The notes under the pieces were generated by a model. The model made no database searches. It was not told where the DNA came from and saw nothing but the letters and a program-made list of their open reading frames with translations. The translations under genes were made by a program, and so were the position numbers. Below are positions 33,570 to 41,329 of a stretch of DNA of 64,000 nucleotides, piece after piece. The stretch is from AC-32 sp963755635 (GTDB taxonomy: Bacteria; Actinomycetota; Thermoleophilia; Gaiellales; Gaiellaceae), in assembly GCA_963755635.1 (NCBI GenBank), contig CAVWKS010000008.1:62001-126000 (forward strand), given 5' to 3'. The stretch's first letter is position 1. Each line of letters opens with the position of its first letter.

Positions 33570-34254
33570 ACAGCCGATAGCGAACTGAGTCGACGCAATC
33601 GACCGGTCGCTCCTTGGCTTCCCTGAGACGCCGCTTGAGCGCGGGCGGCGTGCGCAACTTCTCCCACTCGGCGAAGTGCTCGAGCGCCTCACCCGCATCG
33701 TCGAAGCGCTCGACGACCTGACGCGTGACGACACGCCGCTCCTCGAGCAGGCCTTCGGCGACGACCTGCGCGACCGCCTCGTCCATCGCCTCGATCACGA
33801 GCGCTGTCTCGCTCGCGTCGATGAAGCCGAGCCCGCGCGGCCCGGCCCGGACGGGCATGTCGACGCCCAGCGGATGCGCGTCGAGGATGCTCCCGCCGGG
33901 ACGAACCGCTCCGTGGACGTTGCGCAGGACGTGCACGACGTCCTCGGTCTCCACTCATCAGAGTGACCAGCTGAAGAGCGCCAGGTCGAACTCGCCGCGC
34001 GGCAGTTCGATCTCGTGTGCGTGCGCGGCCTCGAAGCGCACGCGTCGCTTCAGCTCGGCCGGCGTCTCGCCCCGCGCGAGCGCGATCGAATCCTCGTCCG
34101 GGTCGATGCCGAGAACCTCGGCGCCCTCGCTCGCGCAGGCGAAGCTGAGGCGACCGTCGCCGCAGCCGACGTCCAGCACGCGTGACCCGGCCAGGTCGAC
34201 CAGGTCGCGGATGGTCGCGAGCTCGACCCCGTCCGGATCGACCACGAGCGGCAC
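33556..34254 (-). CDS. class I SAM methyltransferase with two in-frame TGA codons (candidate selenoprotein)
   Basis: From GTG 34254 the N-terminal half has motif I LDVGCGDGRLSFA, LGIDPDEDSI and EFDLALFSWSL, then two adjacent TGA codons (33960-33955). The same frame continues VETEDVVHVLRNVHGAVRPGGSILDAHPL and a C-terminal helical domain to 33556. It is one class I methyltransferase fold of 233 codons with no shift, cut exactly at motif IV. From memory, relatives often read SWSLCC there. A hairpin right after the TGAs (33913-33954) fits a bacterial SECIS. Alternatives: recent nonsense mutations or a split gene. Substrate unknown. Confidence 0.65.
33913..33954 (-). promoter_or_regulatory. candidate SECIS hairpin
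   Basis: Directly 3' of the tandem TGA. On the minus strand the outer stem GTGGA/TCCAC encloses the inner stem GGACGT/ACGTCC (33927-33943) with the pentaloop CGTGC. The apical loop begins about 17 nt after the second TGA and has G as its second base. Both features fit the bacterial SECIS guide of 16-37 nt spacing and a G in the first two loop bases. Confidence 0.4.
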
Positions 34255-34294
34255 GCGGCGAGGCTAACGCATCGGCGCGGTAGGCTCAGCCCGC

Positions 34295-35854
34295 GTGGCG
34301 GTGTTGACCACCCAGGCGGAGCGCTCCGACGCCTTCGAGGCGCGCCGGGCGCAAATGGAGGAGCTCGTCACCGAGCTGCGCGAGCGCACGGAGCAGGTTG
34401 CCCGCGGCGGCGGCGAGCAGGCGCTCGAGAAGCACCGCTCGCGCGGGAAGCTGACCGCCCGCGAGCGGATCGACCGGCTGCTCGACCAGGACACGGCGTT
34501 CCTCGAGCTCTCGGCGCTGGCCGCCTGGGAGATGTACGACGGCCAGGCCCCCGGCGCGGGCATCGTCACGGGAATCGGCGTGATCGAGGGCCGCGAGTGC
34601 GTGGTCGTCGCCAACGACGCGACCGTCAAGGGCGGCACCTACTTCCCGGTCACGGTCAAGAAGCACCTGCGCGCCCAGGAGATCGCCGAGCAGAACCGGC
34701 TGCCGTGCATCTACCTCGTCGACTCCGGCGGTGCCTTCCTGCCGCTGCAGGCCGAGGTGTTCCCCGACCGCGACCACTTCGGACGGATCTTCTACAACCA
34801 GGCGCGGCTCTCGGCCGCCGCGATCCCGCAGATCGCGTCGGTGATGGGCTCCTGCACCGCCGGCGGCGCGTACGTGCCGGCGATGAGCGACGAGACGATC
34901 ATCGTCAAGGGCACGGGCACGATCTTCATCGGCGGGCCGCCGCTCGTGAAGGCCGCCACCGGCCAGGAGGTGAGCGCGGAGGAGCTGGGCGGCGCAGACG
35001 TTCACGCGCGGCTCTCGGGAGTCGCCGACCACTACGCGACCTCCGACGAGCACGCGCTCGCGCTCGTGCGCGAGATCGTCCGGAACCTCGACCTGCCGCC
35101 GAAGCGGCCGCCGTGGGACGTCTCGCGGCCCGAGCCGCCGGCGGCCGACCCGCAGGAGCTCTACGGGCTGATTCCGGCCGATTTCCGCGAGCAGGTCGAC
35201 CCGCGCGAGCTGATCGCGCGGATCGTGGACGGCTCGCGCTTCCACGAGTTCAAGTCTCTGTACGGCGAGACGCTCGTCTGCGGGTTCGCGCGGATCGAGG
35301 GCTTCCCGGTCGGGATCCTGGCCAACAACGGCGTGCTCTTCGGCGAGTCGGCGGCCAAGGGCGCGCACTTCGTCGAGCTCGCCTGCAAGCGGCGCGTCCC
35401 GCTCGTCTTCCTGCAGAACATCACCGGCTTCATGGTCGGCAAGGAGTACGAGGCCGGCGGGATCGCACGCGACGGCGCGAAGCTCGTAACCGCGGTCGCC
35501 TGCGCCGAAGTGCCGAAGTTCACGGTGATCGTCGGCGGGTCGTTCGGGGCCGGGAACTACGGCATGTGCGGGCGCGCCTACTCGCCGCGGCAGCTCTGGA
35601 TGTGGCCGAACGCGCGCATCTCGGTGATGGGCGGCGAGCAGGCCGCGACCGTCCTGACGATGGTCGGAGACGCCGACCCCGACGAGATCCGCGCCAAGTA
35701 CGAGGCCGAGGGCAACCCGTATTACTCGACCGCGCGGCTCTGGGACGACGGGATCATCGACCCGCTCGACACGCGCCGCGTCCTCGCCCTCGGGATCTCG
35801 GCCGCCCTGAACGCGTCGATTCCCGAGACGACGTTCGGCGTCTTCAGGATGTAG
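34295..35854 (+). CDS. acyl-CoA carboxylase beta subunit (methylcrotonyl-CoA type)
   Basis: 519 residues, full crotonase-fold carboxyltransferase. The N half has GKLTARERIDRLLDQDT and SGGAFLPLQAEVFPDRDHFGRIFYNQ; the C half has FLQNITGFMVGKEYEAGGIARDGAKL and ISVMGGEQAATVL. These patterns match the MCC-beta/LiuB group more closely than propionyl-CoA carboxylase. It transfers CO2 from biotin to an acyl-CoA. GTG start. Divergent from the methyltransferase (40 bp); the matching biotin subunit is at 39045. Confidence 0.9.
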   Translation: MAVLTTQAERSDAFEARRAQMEELVTELRERTEQVARGGGEQALEKHRSRGKLTARERIDRLLDQDTAFLELSALAAWEMYDGQAPGAGIVTGIGVIEGRECVVVANDATVKGGTYFPVTVKKHLRAQEIAEQNRLPCIYLVDSGGAFLPLQAEVFPDRDHFGRIFYNQARLSAAAIPQIASVMGSCTAGGAYVPAMSDETIIVKGTGTIFIGGPPLVKAATGQEVSAEELGGADVHARLSGVADHYATSDEHALALVREIVRNLDLPPKRPPWDVSRPEPPAADPQELYGLIPADFREQVDPRELIARIVDGSRFHEFKSLYGETLVCGFARIEGFPVGILANNGVLFGESAAKGAHFVELACKRRVPLVFLQNITGFMVGKEYEAGGIARDGAKLVTAVACAEVPKFTVIVGGSFGAGNYGMCGRAYSPRQLWMWPNARISVMGGEQAATVLTMVGDADPDEIRAKYEAEGNPYYSTARLWDDGIIDPLDTRRVLALGISAALNASIPETTFGVFRM

Positions 35855-35864
35855 GTTCCGCCGA

Positions 35865-36023
35865 ATGGAACACGTGCTTCCGCTGAGCGACGACGAACTA
35901 CGGCTGCTGAGAGCCGCGTTGCACTCGTACCTGGACGACTTCGGGCACGACCAGAGCGACATGCTGCGGGAGATCAAGGCGCTGATCGCGAAGCTGCCGA
36001 CGCCCGGCGTTCCAGACGAGTGA
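35865..36023 (+). CDS. small conserved hypothetical, 52 residues
   Basis: ATG 35865, 10 bp after the carboxylase stop: EHVLPLSDDELRLLRAALHSYLDDFGHDQ, then MLREIKALIAKLP. An acidic, helical, LSDDEL-type protein similar in style to small actinobacterial proteins of unknown role. GTGA overlap with the next gene suggests both belong to the carboxylase transcript. Confidence 0.65.
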   Translation: MEHVLPLSDDELRLLRAALHSYLDDFGHDQSDMLREIKALIAKLPTPGVPDE

Positions 36024-36247
36024 CAGTTCGGCTGCTGCTCTGGAACCTGGCCGACTCGATGACAACGCTGGACGAGTTGCGGGCGAAGCTGCCCGACCTG
36101 GCAGAGGGCGACAGCTGGATCTCGGACCCGGTGGGCGAGCGCTTCGGCCTGATCTCGTTCTCCGAGGACGACGAGCCGGTGGCAAGAGCACGCGAGCTGA
36201 TCGGCAAGGACCCGGAGGTCGGCGAGGAGTTCCAGCTAGAGAACTAG
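36020..36247 (+). CDS. small conserved hypothetical, 75 residues
   Basis: GTG 36020 overlaps the preceding stop (GTGA). Acidic alpha-beta protein: TVRLLLWNLADSMTTLDELRAKLPDLAEG, then SWISDPVGERFGLISFSEDD and ELIGKDPEVGEEFQLEN. The C-terminal part has a pattern of a small sheet with a helix. No family recognised. It overlaps the end of the oppositely oriented oxidase by 12 bp. Confidence 0.65.
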   Translation: MTVRLLLWNLADSMTTLDELRAKLPDLAEGDSWISDPVGERFGLISFSEDDEPVARARELIGKDPEVGEEFQLEN

Positions 36248-37289
36248 CGTCTCGGGGAAGCTCGCCCCGTCCTTGAAGCGGCCGAGGCGGTACGGGCCGA
36301 GGTCGAGGCTCGGGAGTCTCGCCGAGGATCTCCTCCGCCAGCGCGCGACCGACCGCGGGGGACTGCATGAAGCCGTGGCCGGAGAAGCCGCACGCGGCGT
36401 AGACGCCGTCCGCGACCTCGCCGAGGATCGGATGGGCGTCCGGGGTCATGTCGTAGAGCCCGGCCCAGGCGCGGTCGATCTTGGCCTCGGCCGCCGGCGG
36501 GAAGCGGTGGCGGAGGCGGGCGAGCCGGTCCTCGAAGAGCGACTCGTCGACGACCTCCTCGAAGCCCCAGCGCGGCTCGGGGTCGGTCATCGCCAGCACG
36601 AGCCGGTCCCCTCGCCGGCGGAAGTGGAAGCCGTTCTCGGTCTCGAGCACCATCGGCAGGCCCTCCGGCAGGTCTTCGACCTCGGTCGTCTCGAGCAGCT
36701 GGCGGCAGAGCGGGCGGACCGGCAGCTCGATTCCGCGCGTCGAGGCCAGCTCGGCCGACCACGGGCCGCAGGCGATCACGAGCACGTCTCCCTCGACCGT
36801 CGCGGCGTCCGTTCCTTCGAGCACCTCGACACCGAGCTTGCGCGCCCGGTTGACCAGCTCTCGAGTCGCGCCCGGCGGGTCGGCGACGCCGTCCTCCTTG
36901 CAGACCGCCGCGCCGAGCACGTCGTCCGTGCGCAGTCCCTCGACGTAGGAGGGATCGACACTCTCGACGGGCACGCCGAGCTCGGCCTGCAGGTCGCGAC
37001 GCTCCTCCAGCTCGGCGAGCCCTTGCTCGGTCGTCGCGAGGAAGAGGTAGCCGACCTGCTCGAACAGCGGCGGCCCGAGCTCCTCGAAGAAGCGGATGCT
37101 GGCCTGGGCGAGCCGCACCTCGGCCGCGGTCGAGAACTGCTGGCGCACGCCGCCCATCGCCTTCGAGGTCGAGCCGCCCGCCACGCGGCCGCGGTCGGCG
37201 AGCACGACGTCGCGCGCACCGAGCTGGGCCAGGTTGTACGCGACGGAGGCGCCCGTCGCGCCCGCTCCGGCTACGACGACTCGAGCCAC
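36236..37289 (-). pseudogene. FAD-dependent DAO-family oxidoreductase, C-terminal frameshift
   Basis: About 350 residues when read through. VVVAGAGATGASVAYNLAQLG dinucleotide motif, GGVRQQFS, ENGFHFRRRGDRLVLAM and GLYDMTPDAHPILGEV, then GFSGHGFMQSPAVGRALAEEIL are the D-amino-acid/sarcosine oxidase pattern. The frame breaks at 36311; after removing one base the usual end LDLGPYRLGRFKDGASFPETLVL reaches the stop at 36236. Only the last 25 residues are affected. Paired with a DapA-like gene, so D-hydroxyproline or similar D-amino acid degradation is plausible. Confidence 0.85.
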
Positions 37290-38098
37290 GCGTCCAGCTC
37301 GCGCTTCTCGTCGGCGTTCAGGCGCCGCAGCGGCGCGCGCACGTCCTCGCGCACCGGCACACCGCGCTTGCCGAGCACGTACTTCGCCGCCGCCTGGAAG
37401 GGGAAGCGGTCGAGCGCGGCCCGCAGCTCCCCCACTCCGGGGTCGCCTTCGCGCACGAGCTTCGCGACGCGCTCCGGGAAGACGGCGGCGAGCCCGGAGA
37501 CAGCGCCGGCCCCGCCCCGCTCGAGCCCTGCGGACACGAGGTCCTCGGCCCCGACGAAGACGTCGAGCCCTTCGAGCAGGTACGGCTCGACCGACTCGAA
37601 CGGCCGGTCGGAGACCTTCAGGCCCCGGAAGTTCGGCGCCTCCTCGCGCAGCCGCACGAGCAGAGGAACCGGAACCGCGTAGCCGCTGCGCGCCTTGAAC
37701 TCGTACACGTAGAAGGGCAGCGGCTCGCAGGCACGCGCCGCAGCCGCGAAGTGCGCGAGCAGCGCCTCCTCGTCGAGCGGGTAGTACGGCGGGCCGATCA
37801 CGGCGACGCCGACGGCGCCGGAATCCTTGGCGTGCTCGGCCAGCGCAGCCGTCTCCGCGGTCGTCTGCGCGCCGCAGTGGACGATCACCGGCAGCGGCCC
37901 CTCGAGGAAGAGCTCGGCTGCGCGCCGCCGCTCGGCCGCGGACAGCAGGATCCCCTCGCCGGTCGTGCCGAGCGCGAGGATTCCGTCCAGCCCGCCGGCC
38001 GCAAGAAAGTCGACGTACGGCCGGAAAGCCTCTTCGTCCAGAGCGGCGCCTTCGTCGCGGAGTGGCGTGACGGCTGCCGCGAGAGCTCCGCGCAGCAT
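37271..38098 (-). CDS. DapA/NAL-family aldolase-like protein
   Basis: 275 residues, full TIM barrel of the dihydrodipicolinate synthase family: GALAAAVTPLRDEGAALD, GILALGTTGEG, PLPFYVYEFKARSGY (catalytic Tyr), FRGLKVSDRPF (Schiff-base Lys), VFVGAEDLV. Housekeeping DapA uses YNxPxRT near the Tyr; here it is YEFKARSG, so another substrate is likely. The adjacent DAO oxidase resembles the HypE/HypD arrangement for hydroxyproline catabolism. 19-bp overlap with the oxidase gene start; divergent from the enoyl-CoA hydratase. Confidence 0.88.
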   Translation of the reverse strand: MLRGALAAAVTPLRDEGAALDEEAFRPYVDFLAAGGLDGILALGTTGEGILLSAAERRRAAELFLEGPLPVIVHCGAQTTAETAALAEHAKDSGAVGVAVIGPPYYPLDEEALLAHFAAAARACEPLPFYVYEFKARSGYAVPVPLLVRLREEAPNFRGLKVSDRPFESVEPYLLEGLDVFVGAEDLVSAGLERGGAGAVSGLAAVFPERVAKLVREGDPGVGELRAALDRFPFQAAAKYVLGKRGVPVREDVRAPLRRLNADEKRELDAWLESS

Positions 38099-38122
38099 TC
38101 CCGAACTTTACGATGCGCCGGA

Positions 38123-38872
38123 ATGGCGGCGTTGCGCGTGGAGCAGGCGGGAGATGTGGTGCGCGTGACGATGGCGCGTCCCGAGCGGCGCAACGCCTTC
38201 GACGCGGAGCTCATCCAGGAGCTGACGGCGGCGTTCTCCGACGTGGGAGCGGCGCGCGCAGTCGTGCTCGCCGGCGAAGGCGAGACCTTCTCGGCCGGCG
38301 CCGACGTCGACTGGATGCGCGCCTCGATCGAGCTCAGCTACGAGGAGAACGTCGCGGACGCGCGACGGCTGCGGAAGATGCTCGAGGCGATCGACTCCTG
38401 CCCTGCGCCGGTCGTCGCGCGGGTGCAGGGACACGCGCTCGGCGGCGGCTGCGGGCTCGTCGCGTGCTCGGACGTGGTCGTGGCGGCCCCGGATACCCAG
38501 TTCGCGTTCTCCGAGGTCAAGCTCGGGATCATCCCGTCGGTGATCTCGCCCTTCGCGCTCGGGAAGATCGGCGCGAGCGCAGCCCGGCGCTACTTCGTCA
38601 CGGGCGAGCCGTTCGATGCGGCCACGGCGCTGCGGATCGGGCTCGTCCACGAGGTCACGGCCGACCTCGACGGGATGGTCGAGCGGATCCTCGGCCAGCT
38701 CCGCACGGCCGGGCCTGAGGCGGCGCGGCACGCGAAGCAGCTCGTGCTCGAGCGACCGGACGCCCTCGGCACGGAACGCCGCATCGCCCAGCGGCGAACG
38801 AGCGAGGAAGGCCAGGAGGGCCTGCGCGCGTTCCTCGAAAAGCGCAGGCCGGCCTGGAGGGAGGACGCATGA
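38123..38872 (+). CDS. enoyl-CoA hydratase/isomerase family (methylglutaconyl-CoA hydratase-like)
   Basis: 249 residues, crotonase superfamily: RPERRNAFDAELIQEL, GEGETFSAGADVDWM (oxyanion), ARVQGHALGGGCGLVACSDVVVA, AFSEVKLGIIPSVISPF (catalytic Glu), and the GLVHEV turn. ADVDWM and VKLGIIPSVIS are found in methylglutaconyl-CoA hydratases, fitting a gene between the carboxylase subunits. ATGA overlap with the small gene at 38869. Confidence 0.9.
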   Translation: MAALRVEQAGDVVRVTMARPERRNAFDAELIQELTAAFSDVGAARAVVLAGEGETFSAGADVDWMRASIELSYEENVADARRLRKMLEAIDSCPAPVVARVQGHALGGGCGLVACSDVVVAAPDTQFAFSEVKLGIIPSVISPFALGKIGASAARRYFVTGEPFDAATALRIGLVHEVTADLDGMVERILGQLRTAGPEAARHAKQLVLERPDALGTERRIAQRRTSEEGQEGLRAFLEKRRPAWREDA

Positions 38873-39039
38873 GGCTCTCGAAGCGCTTCGCAGCGTGGCG
38901 CCGTGCGCGGCGCGAGCACGAGCTCGACGAGACGGTCGAGCGCGACCGAGCGATCGAGTCGCTCAATGAGACCGACCCCTACCAGCGAAGCCGAGCCCTC
39001 GCCGGCATCCCGGAGCCCGAGGACCGGCCCGAGGACTAG
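38869..39039 (+). CDS. 56-residue charged hypothetical protein
   Basis: ATG 38869 overlaps the hydratase stop. RLSKRFAAWRRARREHELDETVERDRAIES, then NETDPYQRSRALAGIPEPEDRPED is highly charged and helical. Not recognised, but operon position and length suggest a real small gene ahead of the biotin carboxylase (5-bp gap). Confidence 0.55.
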   Translation: MRLSKRFAAWRRARREHELDETVERDRAIESLNETDPYQRSRALAGIPEPEDRPED

Positions 39040-39044
39040 GCGTC

Positions 39045-40661
39045 ATGCAGATCCGCAAGCTCCTCGTGGCGAACCGGGGCGAGATCGCGCTGCGGGTCTT
39101 CCGCGCTTGCCGAGAGCTCGGGATCGCGACGGTCGCGGTCGCGCCGCCCGACGACAGCGGCTCGCTGCACGCGCGATCGGCCGACGAGACGGTCGAGATC
39201 CAGAGCTACCTCTCCTCGGAGGAGCACATTCGCGCTGCCAAGCAGGCCGGCGCGGACGCGATCCATCCCGGCTACGGGTTCCTCGCCGAGAGCCCGCACT
39301 TCGCGGCGGCGGTCGAGGCGGCCGGGCTCGTCTGGGTCGGGCCACCGGCCGAGGCGCTCGCGGCGGGCGGGGACAAGCTCGAGGCGAAGCGGATCGCGCG
39401 CGAGGCCGGCGTGCCGGTCGTGCGCGAAGGCGGGCCGGACGAGGTCGGCTTCCCGCTCGTGATCAAGGCTGCGGCCGGCGGCGGCGGACGCGGGATGCGC
39501 GTCGTGCGCGGGCCGGGCGAGCTCGAGCAGGCCTTCGCGGCGGCCCAGCGCGAGGCGAAGGCGGCCTTCGGCGACGACCGCGTCTTCCTCGAGCGCTACG
39601 TCGAGCGGCCGCGCCACGTCGAGATCCAGCTGCTCGGCGACTCGCAGGGGAACGTGATCGCGCTCGGCGAGCGCGAGTGCTCCGTCCAGCGCCGCCACCA
39701 GAAGGTGCTCGAGGAATCGCCGTCGCCGGCGCTCGACTCCGAGCTGCGCGGCGAGATGAGCGACGCGGCGGTCGCGTTCGCGCGCGCGATCGGCTACCGC
39801 AGCGCCGGCACCGCCGAGTTCATGCTCGACGGCCGCGACTTCTGGTTCCTCGAGCTGAACGGGCGGATCCAGGTCGAGCACCCGGTCACGGAGCTGGTCA
39901 CCGGCGTCGACCTCGTCCAGGAGCAGCTCCGAATCGCGCAGGGCGAACCGACCCAAGTAACAGACTGTTACTTGCAGGGGTCGGCGGTGGAGGTGCGGCT
40001 CTACGCGGAGGATCCGCGGACGTTCTTGCCCCAGACCGGCCGGATCGAGCGGCTGCGGCTGCCGACCGGGATCCGCGTCGACGCCGGCGTCGAGGAGGGC
40101 GACGAGATCGGCACGCGCTACGACCCGTTGATCGCGAAGCTGATCGCCCACGGCTCGACCCGCGACGAGGCGCTCGACCGGCTCGCCGCGGCGCTCGCCG
40201 AGACCGAAGTCGACGGGCTGGTCACGAACCTGCCGTTCCTGCGCTGGCTCGTCGACCACCCCGCGCTCCGCGCCGGACGTACGACGACCGCCTTCCTGAC
40301 CGAGCACCCCCCGCTCTCGGCGCCGCCGCTGCGGGTGCCCGAGGGGCCGTGGGCCGGCGGCTTCCGCCTCAACCTCCCCACTCCCGCGCCTGCGCCGCCG
40401 CCCGATCCAGACGTCGCGGCGCAGGAGCACGCCGGCAGCGGCGAGCAGAGCGCCCTCACCGCGCCGATGCCCGGCACGGTCCTGCGCGTGCTCGCGAAGG
40501 AGGGCGACTCGGTCAAGCCGCGCCAGCCGCTCGTCGTGCTCGAGGCGATGAAGATGGAGACGCCGGTCGTCTCGCCGTACGAGGCCGTCGTCCGGGCCGT
40601 CCACGTGAGCGAAGGGGACCGGGTAGCCGGCGGTGCGCTTCTGGTGGAGCTGGAGGAGTGA
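39045..40661 (+). CDS. acyl-CoA carboxylase alpha subunit (biotin carboxylase + BCCP)
   Basis: 538 residues. The biotin carboxylase domain (1-445) has KLLVANRGEIALRVFRAC, HPGYGFLAES, the ATP loop AAAGGGGRGMRVV, and RIQVEHPVTELVTGVDLV. The BCCP domain at the C-terminus has VVLEAMKMETPVVSP with the biotinyl Lys. Nearly all relatives have EMNTRLQVEHPVTE; here it is ELNGRIQ. Together with the beta subunit at 34295 it fits methylcrotonyl-CoA carboxylase (leucine catabolism). Confidence 0.92.
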   Translation: MQIRKLLVANRGEIALRVFRACRELGIATVAVAPPDDSGSLHARSADETVEIQSYLSSEEHIRAAKQAGADAIHPGYGFLAESPHFAAAVEAAGLVWVGPPAEALAAGGDKLEAKRIAREAGVPVVREGGPDEVGFPLVIKAAAGGGGRGMRVVRGPGELEQAFAAAQREAKAAFGDDRVFLERYVERPRHVEIQLLGDSQGNVIALGERECSVQRRHQKVLEESPSPALDSELRGEMSDAAVAFARAIGYRSAGTAEFMLDGRDFWFLELNGRIQVEHPVTELVTGVDLVQEQLRIAQGEPTQVTDCYLQGSAVEVRLYAEDPRTFLPQTGRIERLRLPTGIRVDAGVEEGDEIGTRYDPLIAKLIAHGSTRDEALDRLAAALAETEVDGLVTNLPFLRWLVDHPALRAGRTTTAFLTEHPPLSAPPLRVPEGPWAGGFRLNLPTPAPAPPPDPDVAAQEHAGSGEQSALTAPMPGTVLRVLAKEGDSVKPRQPLVVLEAMKMETPVVSPYEAVVRAVHVSEGDRVAGGALLVELEE

Positions 40662-40662
40662 C

Positions 40663-40968
40663 CTAAAAGAGCTTCTGGAGCTTCATGGCCTGGCCCATGT
40701 CGCCCTTGACCTTCAGCTTGCCGGACATGTACGCCGCGGTCGGGTTCTGCTCGCCGTTGGCGATCTTGAGGAAGGTCTCCGAGGAGGTCGAGATCGTGCA
40801 GTCCGCCTCGGCGCCGTCCTCGGTGACCGAGACCTTGCCGTCGTCGACATTGACCGTCCAGTTGCCGGCACCGTCGATCTCGAAGCGGTAGCTCGCGGTC
40901 ATGCCGGCGGCCTTCGCCGGGTCGACCCGCGTCTCGAGCGTCTCGAAGAACTCCCTCGGGCTGTCCAC
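40663..40968 (-). CDS. SCP2 sterol-carrier-domain protein
   Basis: 101 residues: REFFETLETRVDPAKAAGMTASYRFEIDGAGNWTVNVDDGKVSV, then ADCTISTSSETFLKIANGEQNPTAAYMSGKLKVKGDMGQAMKLQKLF. This is the complete SCP2 fold, a hydrophobic-ligand (fatty acyl-CoA) binder, often beside acyl-CoA metabolism genes. No fusion domains. Tail-to-tail with the biotin carboxylase gene. Confidence 0.92.
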   Translation of the reverse strand: MDSPREFFETLETRVDPAKAAGMTASYRFEIDGAGNWTVNVDDGKVSVTEDGAEADCTISTSSETFLKIANGEQNPTAAYMSGKLKVKGDMGQAMKLQKLF

Positions 40969-40991
40969 GGGCGCGAGCCTACCCGAGAGGC

Positions 40992-41243
40992 TCAGGCGGC
41001 GCTACGAGCCGGCTCGGCGGGCATGTAGCGGTCGATCAGCGCGTGCGCGAGCTCCCACTGCGCGCGCGCGATCTGCCGCCGGTTGCGCTCGACCGCCGCA
41101 GGCGGAGCACCCCTGACGCGCAGCTCCTGCCGCTCGACGACGAGCTCGGCGATCCGGACGGCGAGCGCCTCCACCGAGTGCCGGTTCCGGCTGCGCCGGA
41201 AGCGCGATCCGCGCATGGGTCTGAAGGCTGGGCCGCGAGCCAT
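40992..41243 (-). CDS. small basic hypothetical protein
   Basis: 83 residues from ATG 41243 (with GAGG very close upstream) or 97 from ATG 41285. N-terminus RGPAFRPMRGSRFRRSRNRHSVEALAVRIAELVVERQELR is strongly basic and followed by a helix. It could bind nucleic acid or ribosomes. It precedes the SCP2 gene by 23 bp. Confidence 0.55.
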   Translation of the reverse strand: MARGPAFRPMRGSRFRRSRNRHSVEALAVRIAELVVERQELRVRGAPPAAVERNRRQIARAQWELAHALIDRYMPAEPARSAA

Positions 41244-41329
41244 GTCCTCTTTATCGGCGCGATGACGAAAGAGGTCAACCCCCATGCAGTGCGCAGGCTA
41301 CGCAGGGTGTCGGCTAGCATCGCCCGGCG

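Noticed and set aside
33955..33960. Genome-wide reassignment of TGA as a sense codon
   Set aside because: Many genes in the window end in TGA, several through ATGA/GTGA/TTGA overlaps, so TGA is a normal stop here.
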